DNA of 64,000 nucleotides, taken from contig BRXU01000038.1 in NCBI GenBank assembly GCA_030267565.1, positions 992,001 to 1,056,000 on the forward strand. Direction: 5' to 3'. Positions 53,301-64,000 of this stretch are shown piece after piece. The notes below the pieces were generated by a model that saw only the letters and a program-made list of their open reading frames with translations, was not told the origin of the DNA and ran no database searches. The stretch comes from Pleodorina starrii (lineage: Eukaryota; Chlorophyta; Chlorophyceae; Chlamydomonadales; Volvocaceae). A program made the translations under genes and the position numbers. Each line of letters opens with the position of its first letter. Within the stretch, counting starts at the first letter, position 1.

Positions 53301-56300
53301 GCCCACAGAAAGCCTTCCGGGCTCCCCAAGTTCCTTCCGGTCCCTCCGACGGCATTCCGGGCCCTTTGAAGGGCTCACGGGCCCTCAGAAGGGCTTCCTG
53401 GCCCCCGAGGGCCTGCCGGGCTTCTGAAGGCCTTCCGGGCCCTTTGAAGGCCTCACGGGCCCTCAGAAGGCCTTCCGGGCCCTCTGATCACCTTCCAGGC
53501 CTTCCAAAGGCTTCCAGCCCACAGAAAGCCTTCCGGGCTCCCCATGTGCCTTCCGGTCCCTCCGATGGCATTCCGGGCCCTTTGAAGGGCTCACGGGCCC
53601 TCAGAACGGCTTCCTGGCCCCCGAGGGCCTGCCGGGCTTCTGAAGGCCTTCTGGGCCCCCCGAAGGCGTTCTGGGGCTCCCAAACGGCCTTCCGGGCCCT
53701 CTGATCGCCTTCCAGGCCTTGAAAAAGGCTTCCAGCCCACAGAAAGCCATCCGGGCTCCCCAAGTGCCTTCCGGTCCCTCCGATGGCATTCCGGGCCCTT
53801 TGAAGGCCTCACGGGCCCTCAGAACTGCTTCCTGCCCCCCGAGGGCCTGCCGGCCTTCTGAAGGCCTTCCGGGCCCTCCAAAGGCGTTCTGGGGCTCCCA
53901 AACAGCCTTCCGGGCCCTCTGATCGCCTTCCAGGCCTTCCAAAGGCTTCCAGCCCACAGAAAGCCATCCGGGCTCCCCAAGTGCCTTCCAATCCCTCCGA
54001 CGGCATTCCGGGCCCTTTGATGGCCTCACGGGCCCTCAGAACTGCTTCCTGCCCCCCGAGGGCCTGCCGGCCTTCTGAAGGCCTTCCGGGCCCTCCAAAG
54101 GCGTTCTGGGGCTCCCAAACGGCCTTCCGGGCCCTCTGATCGCCTTCCAGGCCTTGAAAAAGGCTTCCAGCCCACAGAAAGCCATCCGGGCTCCCCAAGT
54201 GCCTTCCGGTCCCTCCGATGGCATTCCGGGCCCTTTGAAGGCCTCACGGGCCCTCAGAAGGCCTTCCGGGCCCTCTGATCACCTTCCATGCCTTCCAAAG
54301 GCTTCCAGCCCACAGAAAGCCTTCCGGGCTCCCCAAGTTCCTTCCGGTCCCTCCGACGGCATTCCGGGCCCTTTGAAGGGCTCACGGGCCCTCAGAAGGG
54401 CTTCCTGGCCCCCGAGGGCCTGCCGGGCTTCTGAAGGCCTTCCGGGCCCTTTGAAGGCCTCACGGGCCCTCAGAAGGCCTTCCGGGCCCTCTGATCACCT
54501 TCCAGGCCTTCCAAAGGCTTCCAGCCCACAGAAAGCCTTCCGGGCTCCCCATGTGCCTTCCGGTCCCTCCGATGGCATTCCGGGCCCTTTGAAGGGCTCA
54601 CGGGCCCTCAGAACGGCTTCCTGGCCCCCGAGGGCCTGCCGGGCTTCTGAAGGCCTTCTGGGCCCCCCGAAGGCGTTCTGGGGCTCCCAAACGGCCTTCC
54701 GGGCCCTCTGATCGCCTTCCAGGCCTTGAAAAAGGCTTCCAGCCCACAGAAAGCCATCCGGGCTCCCCAAGTGCCTTCCGGTCCCTCCGATGGCATTCCG
54801 GGCCCTTTGAAGGCCTCACGGGCCCTCAGAACTGCTTCCTGCCCCCCGAGGGCCTGCCGGCCTTCTGAAGGCCTTCCGGGCCCTCCAAAGGCGTTCTGGG
54901 GCTCCCAAACAGCCTTCCGGGCCCTCTGATCGCCTTCCAGGCCTTCCAAAGGCTTCCAGCCCACAGAAAGCCATCCGGGCTCCCCAAGTGCCTTCCAATC
55001 CCTCCGACGGCATTCCGGGCCCTTTGATGGCCTCACGGGCCCTCAGAACTGCTTCCTGCCCCCCGAGGGCCTGCCGGCCTTCTGAAGGCCTTCCGGGCCC
55101 TCCAAAGGCGTTCTGGGGCTCCCAAACGGCCTTCCGGGCCCTCTGATCGCCTTCCAGGCCTTGAAAAAGGCTTCCAGCCCACAGAAAGCCATCCGGGCTC
55201 CCCAAGTACCTTCCGGTCCCTCCGATGGCATTCCGGGCCCTTTGAAGGCCTCACGGGCCCTCAGAAGGCCTTCCGGGCCCTCTGATCGCCTTCCAGGCCT
55301 TCCAAAGGCTTCCAGCCCACAGAAAGCCTTCCGAACTCCCCATGTGCCTTCCGGTCCCTCCGATGGCATTCCGGGCCCTTTGGAGGGCTCACGGGCCCTC
55401 AGAACGGCTTCCTGGCCCCCGAGGGCCTGCCGGGCTTCTGAAGGCCTTCCGGGCCCTCCAAAGGCGTTCTGGGGCTCCCAAACGGCCTTCCGGGCCCTCT
55501 GATCGCCTTCCAGGCCTTGAAAAAGGCTTCCAGCCCACAGAAAGCCATCCGGGCTCCCCAAGTACCTTCCGGTCCCTCCGATGGCATTCCGGGCCCTTTG
55601 AAGGCCTCACGGGCCCTCAGAAGGCCTTCCGGGCCCTCTGATCGCCTTCCAGGCCTTCCAAAGGCTTCCAGCCCACAGAAAGCCTTCCGAACTCCCCATG
55701 TGCCTTCCGGTCCCTCCGATGGCATTCCGGGCCCTTTGGAGGGCTCACGGGCCCTCAGAACGGCTTCCTGGCCCCCGAGGGCCTGCCGGGCTTCTGAAGG
55801 CCTTCCGGGCCCCCCGAAGGCGTTCTGGGGCTCCAAAACGGCCTTCCGGGCCCTCTGATCGCCTTCCAGGCCTTGAAAAAGGCTTCCAGCCCACAGAAAG
55901 CCATCCGGGCTCCCCAAGTGCCTTCCGGTCCCTCCGATGGCATTCCGGGCCCTTTGAAGGCCTCACGGGCCCTCAGAACTGCTTCCTGCCCCCCGAGGGC
56001 CTGCCGGCCTTCTGAAGGCCTTCCGGGCCCTCCAAAGGCGTTCTGGGGCTCCCAAACGGCCTTCCGGGCCCTCTGATCGCCTTCCAGGCCTTCCAAAGGC
56101 TTCCAGCCCAACGAAAGCCATCCGGGCTCCCCAAGTGCCTTCCAATCCCTCCGACGGCATTCCGGGCCCTTTGATGGCCTCACGGGCCCTCAGAACTGCT
56201 TCCTGCCCCCCGAGGTCCTGCCGGCCTTCTGAAGGCCTTCCGGGCCCTCCAAAGGCGTTCTGGGGCTCCCAAACGGCCTTCCGGGCCCTCTGATCGCCTT

Positions 56301-57203
56301 CCAGGCCTTCCAAAGGCTTCCAGCCCACAGAAAGCCATCCGGGCTCCCCAAGTACCTTCCGGTCCCTCCGATGGCATTCCGGGCCCTTTGAAGGCCTCAC
56401 GGGCCCTCAGAAGGCCTTCCGGGCCCTCTGATCGCCTTCCAGGCCTTCCAAAGGCTTCCAGCCCACAGAAAGCCTTCCGGGCTCCCCATGTGCCTTCCGG
56501 TCCCTACGATGGCATTCCGGGCCCTTTGAAGGGCTCACGGGCCCTCAGAACGGCTTCCTGGCCCCCGAGGGCCTGCCGGGCTTCTGAAGGCCTTCCGGGC
56601 CCCCCGAAGGCGTTCTGGGGCTCCCAAACGGCCTTCCGGGCCCTCTGATCGCCTTCCAGGCCTTGAAAAAGGCTTCCAGCCCACAGAAAGCCATCCGGGC
56701 TCCCCAAGTGCCTTCCGGTCCCTCCGATGGCATTCCGGGCCCTTTGAAGGCCTCACGGGCCCTCAGAAGGCCTTCCGGGCCCTCTGATCACCTTCCATGC
56801 CTTCCAAAGGCTTCCAGCCCACAGAAAGCCTTCCGGGCTCCCCAAGTGCCTTCCGGTCCCTACGACGGCATTCCGGGCCCTTTGAAGGGCTCACGGGCCC
56901 TCAGAAGGGCTTCCTGGCCCCCGAGGGCCTGCCGGGCTTCTGAAGGCCTTCCGGGCCCTTTGAAGGCCTCACGGGCCCTCTGATCACCTTCCAGGCCTTC
57001 CAAAGGCTTCCAGCCCACAGAAAGCCATCCGGGCTCCCCAAGTGCCTTCCGGTCCCTCCGAAGGCATTCCGGGTCCTTTGAAGGCCTCACGGGCCCTCAG
57101 AACGGCTTCCTGGCCCCCGAGGGCCTGCCGGGCTTCTGAAGGCCTTCCGGGCCCTTTGAAGGCCTCACGGGCCCTCAGAAGGCCTTCTGGGCCTTCCAAA
57201 GGC
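44319..57203. repeat. 217-bp satellite block S6d with nested higher-order repeats
   Basis: Nearly 13 kb of uninterrupted satellite. Repeat periods read from recurring variants: 927 bp (48924/49851 and 49199/50126), 1,007 bp (53719/54726 and 53601/54608), 356 bp (55161/55517) and 3,948 bp (47618/51566, 48053/52001, 48409/52357, 48924/52872). Monomer types include full-length, the CTTGAAAAAGGC variant of unit 8, and shortened ones. A T-run micro-insertion copy lies at 44743-44754. The array ends where LINE copy J inserts. Confidence 0.92.
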
Positions 57204-58615
57204 AAGCCGCGCCGACACTGGACCTTGGAGGACCATCAGCGATACAGCGCGGCGCCCCCGGCCCAACGCGCCTCCTCATGGCCAGTGGAATACCAGCTGC
57301 TGGGGCTTTGGGACTCGGTCCAGTGCTACCCCCTCAGCCACGGCCACGGCACGCTGCCCCTCATCCACTACACAGTGAGTGAGGTGCGCCACTGCCTCAC
57401 CGCCCGCGGTCACAGCTGGGGCCGGGACCAGGACACGGAGCCCCTCATGCCCGTGGTGTGGCCCGAGCAGCCGCACAGCCAGCTACAGCAACAGGAGGCC
57501 CGCTGGCACCAACACTGGCTGGCTCAGCAAGCACCCAGCCGCAGCCGGTGGTTTGCCATGAACCCCACGCCCAGCCCCGGCTGGATGCGGCCCCGCTCCT
57601 CCCCCCCATCACTGCCCTCGGCCGCTGCAAGCCCGGTCAGCCAGCCTAGCAGCCGCCATGCGGCACCGCACCAGCAGGACCCCGGTGCTGCCGCCGGACC
57701 GTCGGCACCCGCCGGGCCGGCCCCGGAGGCAGACCCGGCAGCTGATGGCCCGGCTGGCATGTCTCCCCTCGACCGCCGGCGGGCCTGGCAGCGGCTGTGG
57801 GACTGCCCCGCAAGCAACCGGGCCAAGGCGCTCGCCTGGCGGCTGCACCATGGACGGCTCCCGTGCGGGGTGTACCTGGCCTCCAAAGGTCAGCCGCAGC
57901 GTGCCCACTGCTCTGCTCCTAGCTGCTCGGTGGACGGCAACCTGCATGTCGCCAGCCTGACCCACGTCTTCTTGGAGTGCGGGGCTTACACCGCAGCTCG
58001 GATTTGGCTGGCAGAGCTGTGGGCAACAGTCTCCGGGGCCGCGGACTTGCCTTTCAGACAGCCGGCTGTGCTGCTGGGAGACTGGCCGGGAGGGTGGCCG
58101 GCCTACCCCACCAGCCCTGGGCTGCAGCTGCTGTGGGCAGCCCTTCGAGCCACTTGGCTGTGGGCGGTCTGGGGCCACTACCACAGGGCGGAGCCTGATG
58201 ACCACCCGTCGGCCACGGTGGTGGGCTGCGTCATTGGGGAGCTGCAGCGTCTCATGAGGGCACATTTCAGCATGGCGGCGCTCTCCGAGGACACTCTGGC
58301 GGGGCTGCCCCGGGGCCACATCACAGCACAGCTGAAGCCCGGCCGGCTGGATGCCTTCGAAGCCTCCTGGGCGCATGAAGGCGTCCTCTGCTCCGTGCAG
58401 CGGGTGGCTGGCAGCAGCCCGCGTCTGCAGGTTCATCTGTCCCGGGTGGCCCCGGTCCCAGCACCCGGGGTTCCTCCGGAATTAAAAAAAAAAAAAAACA
58501 GGCACCCGCCGTGGGCGCCCAGGCAGCACAGCAGGTCTCCCCATCCGGGTCAGCCATCAGCGCCCAGCCCAGCCAGGCAGCAGCTCAGCTGACAGGGCAG
58601 CCGGGGCCGTCGTGA
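57204..58615 (+). pseudogene. LINE ORF2 C-terminal part (copy J)
   Basis: Starts at KPRRHWTLEDHQRY (equivalent to about 20827 of G) and stays open through the C-terminal region, including the zinc-binding motif CSAPSC...HVASLTHVFLECGAY and LLGDWPGGWPAY, where G has a stop. At 58468 a SINE tail shifts the frame, and the shifted frame stops at about 58592, short of the native TGA at 58613-58615. No endonuclease or reverse transcriptase is present because of 5' truncation. It is the best reference here for the undamaged C-terminus of the family. Confidence 0.88.
58468..58498 (+). mobile_element. 31-bp SINE tail in copy J
   Basis: CGGGGTTCCTCCGGAATT plus an A-run sits between CCCAGCACC and ACAGGCACCC of the ORF2 tail. 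It is the last 18 bp and poly(A) of the SINE family with the AATTAAA ending. No clear target duplication. It disrupts the ORF2 frame. Confidence 0.75.
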
Positions 58616-60078
58616 GCGGGGTGTTGGGAGTGGGGGTTCTCGGTGTCTGAGGTCCTTAGGGTGCGAGGGGCCTCGAGGGTGGGGGGAGTGCGGTGCGGGT
58701 TGCCTAGGGAGGGGGGTGCGGTGCGGGGCTTGCTGTGGGTGGGGCCGGAGGGGGTCTTGGGGGTCGGGGGAGCTTAGGAGCAGGGTTGGTGTGGTGCAGG
58801 CTGCCGCGGGAGGCAGGTGCGGTTCGGAGGCTGCTGTCTTGAGGGGTCGCCCCCTGTGTGGGGTCTGTGGGTGTTTTGTCGCTGGCGCTCTCGTGCCTTG
58901 GTCCCTGACCCGGCGGTGCTGCCCCTGCGGCCTGGAGGGGGGGGTTCTTGGGAGTGGGGTGCGTGTGGCGCCGGGGGGTCTGGGGAGGGTTTCGGGGGGG
59001 GACTGGGGAGGGGCGGGGGGGCTTCGGTGCAGGGTTGGTGTGGTGCAGGCCGCCGTGGGAGGCAGGTGCAGTTCGGGGGTCGCCCCCAGGGTGGGGTCTG
59101 CGGGTGTCTTGTCGCCGGCACGCTTGTGCCCTGGCTTCCAGCCAGGCAGTGTTGCCCCTGCTGCGCCCGTGGGGGTTCTTGGGAGCCGGGGGGACGTGGG
59201 AGTGAGGTTCCTGCGGTGCGGGGTGTCTTGGGAGGGAGGTGTGTCTTCGGGCCTGCTGTCTTGCGGGGACGCCCCCAGAGTGGGGTCGGTTGTTGTTTGT
59301 CTCCGGTGCGCTTGTGTGGCACCGTCCCTGCGGCTTTTGTGGCTCTGGGAGGCGGTTTCGGTGGTGCGGGGTTCTCTTCGGGCGTGCTGTGGGTTTTCTG
59401 TTTTCTCTGGTGCTCCCCGGTGGGGGGGGGCTCGTTTGCCCTGGTTCGCTGCGGCGGTTGCCCGGTTTTGTTTGTTGTTCCTGTTGCTGTCGCCCAGGGT
59501 GTAGGGTTCGCCCCTTGGCTGTTGAGGTTGTGCAGGTTGTGGTTGTGTTGTCGCTGTGGTCGCTGTTGGGGCCTTTGCCCATCCCTGGGGCTTGTCTCCG
59601 GTGACGGGCCCTGTTGTTGGTCCGTGGTGCTGGCCCGGGTGTTGGGCCGTGGTTTTGGCCCTGGTGTTGGGCCGTGGTGTTGGCTCTGGTTTTGGGCCCT
59701 GGTGTTGGGCCCTGGTGTTGGGCTGTGGGGTTGGCCCTGGTGTTGGGCCGTGGTGTTGGCCCTGGTGTTGGGCCCTGGGGTTTGGCCCTGGTGTTGGGCC
59801 CTGGTGTTGGTTTCAGTTCCCTCCTCGGTGTCTTGGAGGTAGGGGTGGCCGTGTGTGCCGCCCGTGCAGCAGTGGCTCCTGTCCCCTTGCTGCCCCCGTC
59901 CCTGTCCCTGTCCTGTCTGCGAGTTTAGGCGTTGCTTGGCTTTTTCTCTCTCCTTGGCTCCTTGCGGTGGTTTTTTGGGCTTCTTGCCAGGCTGTTGCGG
60001 CTTGCCGGTCTTGCTCGGCTTGCCCGTTGGGCTTCGCTTTCCCAGTCCTTGTAACGTCCCTCGCAGAAAAAAAAAAAA

Positions 60079-61478
60079 GGCTTCCAGCCCACAGAAAGCC
60101 TTCCGGGCTCCCCAAGTGCCTTCCGGTCCCTCCGATGGCATTCCGGGCCCTTTGAAGGGCTCACGGGCCCTCAGAACGGCTTCCTGGCCCCCGAGGGCCT
60201 GCCGGGCTTCTGAAGGCCTTCCGGGCCCTTTGAAGGCCTCACGGGCCCTCAGAAGGCCTTCCGGGCCCTCTGATCGCCTTCCAGGCCTTCCAAAGGCTTC
60301 CAGCCCACAGAAAGCCATCCGGGCTCCCCAAGTGCCGTCCGGTCCCTCCGACGGCATTCCGGGCCCTTTGAAGGCCTCACGGGCCCTCAGAACGGCTTCC
60401 TGCCCCCCGAGGGCCTGCCGGGCTTCTGAAGGCCTTCTGTGCCCCCCCCCAAATGCGTTCTGGGGCTCCCAAACGGCCTTCCGGGCCCTCTGAAAGCCTT
60501 CCAGGCCTACCAAAGGCTTCCAGCCCACAGTAAGCCATCCGGGCTCCCCAAGTGTCTTCCAATCCCTCCGACGGCATTCCGGGCCCTTTGAAGGCCTCAC
60601 GGGCCCTCAGAACTGCTTCCTGCCCCCCGAGGGCCTGCCGGCCTTCTGAAGGCCTTCCGGGTCCTCCAAAGGCGTTCTGGGGCTCCCAAACGGCCTTCCG
60701 GGCCCTCTGATTTTTTTTTTATCGCCTCTGATCGCCTTCCAGGCCTTGAAAAAGGCTTCCAGCCCACAGAAAGCCATCCGGGCTCCCCAAGTGCCTTCCG
60801 GTCCCTCCGATGGCATTCCGGGCCCTTTGAAGGCCTCACGGGCCCTCAGAACTGCTTCCTGCCCCCCAAGGGCCTGCCGGCCTTCTGAAGGCCTTCCGGG
60901 CCCTCCAAAGGCGTTCTGGGGGTCCCAAACGGCCTTCCGGGCCCTCTGATCGCCTTCCAGGCCTTCCAAAGGCTTCCAGCCCACAGAAAGCCATCCGGGC
61001 TCCCCAAGTGCCTTCCAATCCCTCCGACGGCATTCCGGGCCCTTTGATGGCCTCACGGGCCCTCAGAACTGCTTCCTGCCCCCCGAGGGCCTGCCGGCCT
61101 TCTGAAGGCCTTCCGGGCCCTCCAAAGGCGTTCTGGGGCTCCCAAACGGCCTTCCGGGCCCTCTGATCGCCTTCCAGGCCTTCCAAAGGCTTCCAGCCCA
61201 CAGAAAGCCATCCGGGCTCCCCAAGTACCTTCCGGTCCCTCCGATGGCATTCCGGGCCCTTTGAAGGCCTCACGGGCCCTCAGAAGGCCTTCCGGGCCCT
61301 CTGATCGCCTTCCAGGCCTTCCAAAGGCTTCCAGCCCACAGAAAGCCTTCCGGGCTCCCCAAGTGCCTTCCGGTCCCTCCGACGGCATTCCGGGCCCTTT
61401 GAAGGGCTCACGGGCCCTCAGAACGGCTTCCTGGCCCCCGAGGGCCTGCCGGGCTTCTGAAGGCCTTCCGGGCCCTTT
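60079..61478. repeat. 217-bp satellite block S7
   Basis: About 6.4 monomers. From 60711 on, variants follow the same order as 44743 onward (displacement 15,970 bp), including the T-tract insertion, the CCCCCCAAGGGCC variant and the GGGGGTCCC variant, so this block and S6d are copies of one segment. Confidence 0.92.
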
Positions 61479-61974
61479 TTTTTTTTTTTTTTTTTTCTGC
61501 GAGGGACGTTACAAGGACTGGGAAAGCGAAGCCCAACGGGCAAGCCGAGCAAGACCGGCAAGCCGCAACAGCCTGGCAAGAAGCCCAAAAAACCACCGCA
61601 AGGAGCAAGGAGAGAGAAAAAGCCAAGCAACGCCTAAACTCGCAGACAGGACAGGGACAGGGACGGGGGCAGCAAGGGGCCAGGAGCCACTGCTGCACGG
61701 GTGGCACACACGGCCACCCCTACCTCCAAGACACCGAGGAGGGAACCGAAACCAACACCAGGGCCCAACACCAGGGCCAAACCCCAGGGCCCAACACCAG
61801 GGCCAACACCACGGCCCAACACCAGGGCCAACCCCACAGCCCAACACCAGGGCCCAACACCAGGGCCCAAAACCAGAGCCAACACCACGGCCCAACACCA
61901 GGGCCAAAACCACGGCCCAACACCCGGGCCAGCACCACGGACCAACAACAGGGCCCGTCACCGGAGACAAGCCC
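61479..61974 (-). mobile_element. LINE copy K: 5'-truncated 3' end in satellite
   Basis: The minus strand reads the last about 475 bp of the LINE 3' UTR (from the CGGTGACGGGCCC region through the minisatellite to the terminus CCTCGCAG) with a long poly(A), seen as T-run 61479-61496. Satellite flanks are GGGCCCTTT on the left and CCCTTTGAAGG on the right, a duplication of about 6 bp (CCCTTT). The unoccupied version of this exact site is at about 45506-45520, so K inserted after the two satellite segments separated. Confidence 0.88.
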
Positions 61975-64000
61975 CTTTGAAGGCCTCACGGGCCCTCTGA
62001 TCACCTTCCAGGCCTTCCAAAGGCTTCCAGCCCACAGAAAGCCTTCCGGGCTCCCCAAGTGCCTTCCGGTCCCTCCGACGGCATTCCGGGCCCTATGAAG
62101 GGCTCACGGGCCCTCAGAACGGCTTTCTGGCCCCCGAGGGCCTGCCGGGCTTCTGAAGGCCTTCCGGGCCCTTTGAAGGCCTCACGGGCCCTCAGAAGGC
62201 CATCCGGGCCCTCTGATCACCTTCCAGGCCTTCCAAAGGCTTCCAGCCCACAGTAAGCCATCCGGGCTCCCCAAGTGCCTTCCAATCCCTCCGACGGCAT
62301 TCCGGGCCCTTTGATGGCCTCACGGGCCCTCAGAACTGCTTCCTGCCCCCCGAGGGCCTGCCGGCCTTCTGAAGGCCTTCCGGGCCCTCCAAAGGCGTTC
62401 TGGGGCTCCCAAACGGCCTTCCGGGCCCTCTGATCGCCTTCCAGGCCTTCCAAAGGCTTCCAGCCCACAGAAAGCCTTCCGGGCTCCCCAAGTGCCTTCC
62501 GGTCCCTCCGACGGCATTCCGGGCCCTTTGAAGGGCTCACGGGCCCTCAGTACGGCTTTCTGGCCCCCGAGGGCCTGCCGGGCTTCTGAAGGCCTTCCGG
62601 GCCCTTTGAAGGCCTCACGGGCCCTCAGAAGGCCTTCCGGGCCCTCTGATCACCTTCCAGGCCTTCCAAAGGCTTCCAGCCCACAGAAAGCCTTCCGGGC
62701 TCCCCATGTGCCTTCCGGTCCCTCCGATGGCATTCCGGGCCCTTTGAAGGGCTCACGGGCCCTCAGAACGGCTTCCTGGCCCCCGAGGGCCTGCCGGGCT
62801 TCTGAAGGCCTTCTGGGCCCCCCGAAGGCGTTCTGGGGCTCCCAAACGGCCTTCCGGGCCCTCTGATCGCCTTCCAGGCCTTGAAAAAGGCTTCCAGCCC
62901 ACAGAAAGCCATCCGGGCTCCCCAAGTGCCTTCCGGTCCCTCCGATGGCATTCCGGGCCCTTTGAAGGCCTCACGGGCCCTCAGAACTGCTTCCTGCCCC
63001 CCGAGGGCCTGCCGGCCTTCTGAAGGCCTTCCGGGCCCTCCAAAGGCGTTCTGGGGCTCCCAAACAGCCTTCCGGGCCCTCTGATCGCCTTCCAGGCCTT
63101 CCAAAGGCTTCCAGCCCACAGAAAGCCATCCGGGCTCCCCAAGTGCCTTCCAATTCCTCCGACGGCATTCCGGGCCCTTTGATGGCCTCACGGGCCCTCA
63201 GAACTGCTTCCTGCCCCCCGAGGGCCTGCCGGCCTTCTGAAGGCCTTCCGGGCCCTCCAAAGGCGTTCTGGGGCTCCCAAACGGCCTTCCGGGCCCTTTG
63301 ATCGCCTTCCAGGCCTTGAAAAAGGCTTCCAGCCCACAGAAAGCCATCCGGGCTCCCCAAGTACCTTCCGGTCCCTCCGATGGCATTCCGGGCCCTTTGA
63401 AGGCCTCACGGGCCCTCAGAAGGCCTTCCGGGCCCTCTGATCGCCTTCCAGGCCTTCCAAAGGCTTCCAGCCCACAGAAAGCCTTCCGAACTCCCCATGT
63501 GCCTTCCGGTCCCTCCGATGGCATTCCGGGCCCTTTGGAGGGCTCACGGGCCCTCAGAACGGCTTCCTGGCCCCCGAGGGCCTGCCGGGCTTCTGAAGGC
63601 CTTCCGGGCCCCCCGAAGGCATTCTGGGGCTCCAAAACGGCCTTCCGGGCCCTCTGATCGCCTTCCAGGCCTTGAAAAAGGCTTCCAGCCCACAGAAAGC
63701 CATCCGGGCTCCCCAAGTGCCTTCCGGTCCCTCCGATGGCATTCCGGGCCCTTTGAAGGCCTCACGGGCCCTCAGAACTGCTTCCTGCCCCCCGAGGGCC
63801 TGCCGGCCTTCTGAAGGCCTTCCGGGCCCTCCAAAGGCGTTCTGGGGCTCCCAAACGGCCTTCCGGGCCCTCTGATCGCCTTCCAGGCCTTCCAAAGGCT
63901 TCCAGCCCAACGAAAGCCATCCGGGCTCCCCAAGTGCCTTCCAATCCCTCCGACGGCATTCCGGGCCCTTTGATGGCCTCACGGGCCCTCAGAACTGCTT
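61975..64000. repeat. 217-bp satellite block S8 (to window end)
   Basis: Satellite continues to the right edge. Variants from 62763 onward match 47500 onward in order (displacement 15,263 bp), and the CTCAGTACGGC variant at about 62550 is shared with 45649. It is therefore another copy of part of S6d. Confidence 0.92.

Larger units (their letters stand above)
57204..60078 (+). mobile_element. LINE copy J: 5'-truncated, with poly(A) and target duplication
   Basis: About 2.87 kb inserted in satellite: ORF2 C-terminal part, 3' UTR (58616-60066) and A12 tail (60067-60078). Left flank CCAAAGGC and right flank AAAGGCTTCC give a duplication of AAAGGC. This is the cleanest retrotransposition event of the family in the window. 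The terminus GTAACGTCCCTCGCAG lacks the nested micro-insertion. Sequence differences from A-G (for example in the 3' UTR near 58930-59090) show it is a separate sublineage. Confidence 0.9.

Noticed and set aside
37558..57203. CRISPR-like regular repeats
   Set aside because: No unique spacers: the whole 217-bp unit repeats, and the context is eukaryotic with LINEs and telomere repeats.
57042..57203. Extension of the copy J ORF2 frame leftward into satellite
   Set aside because: The open frame passes the junction by chance; LINE homology begins at about 57204, marked by the AAAGGC duplication.

Overview
The window is repeat-dominated, very GC-rich nuclear DNA. I see no intact host gene. The organism is most likely a chlorophycean green alga of the Chlamydomonas relationship: a short TTTTAGGG array (16412-16446) matches the Chlamydomonas-type telomere repeat, coding-like sequence is extremely GC-rich with CAG/poly-Q tracts, and the dominant element is an L1-type LINE with an APE endonuclease. 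The assignment rests mainly on the telomere motif and is an inference. The setting looks like a LINE- and satellite-rich heterochromatic block, pericentromeric or subtelomeric.

Layout. 1-15386: six 3'-end fragments of one LINE family (A-F), all on the + strand, alternating with blocks of a 217-bp satellite. B-F start at the same LINE nucleotide next to the same satellite nucleotide, so they are copies of one rearranged unit that was amplified, not separate insertions. 15387-23699: LINE copy G (+), lacking only the start of ORF1. 23700-about 31030: LINE copy H (-), nearly identical to G over 6 kb, so G and H form a large inverted repeat. Both carry the same tRNA-derived SINE in the same ORF2 codon. 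G also carries telomere repeats and an expanded 19-bp hairpin inside ORF1. About 31031-37023: an island of less GC-rich, non-satellite DNA. It holds a candidate hammerhead ribozyme, a 650-bp tRNA-headed SINE with a 15-bp target duplication, two diverged copies of a roughly 2-kb composite module (hexamer microsatellites, minisatellites, tRNA-like ends) and weak Penelope-like reverse transcriptase remnants. 37024-57203: a LINE scrap, then about 19.6 kb of 217-bp satellite with nested higher-order duplications and three SINE insertions. 57204-60078: 5'-truncated LINE copy J with its poly(A) and target duplication. 60079-64000: more satellite, interrupted by a 3'-end LINE fragment K whose empty site is still visible at about 45.5 kb.

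How it works together. The LINE encodes two overlapping frames (ORF1 and ORF2 share ATGA). ORF2 has endonuclease, reverse transcriptase and a zinc-binding tail, and its 3' UTR is about 1.45 kb, G-rich and repetitive. Every copy here is broken. The SINE and several tiny poly(A) insertions have LINE-style tails and short target duplications, so they were probably mobilised by LINE machinery. Satellite and LINE ends have then been co-amplified by unequal exchange. Nearly all long open frames in satellite and 3' UTR DNA are artefacts of GC-rich sequence with few stop codons.
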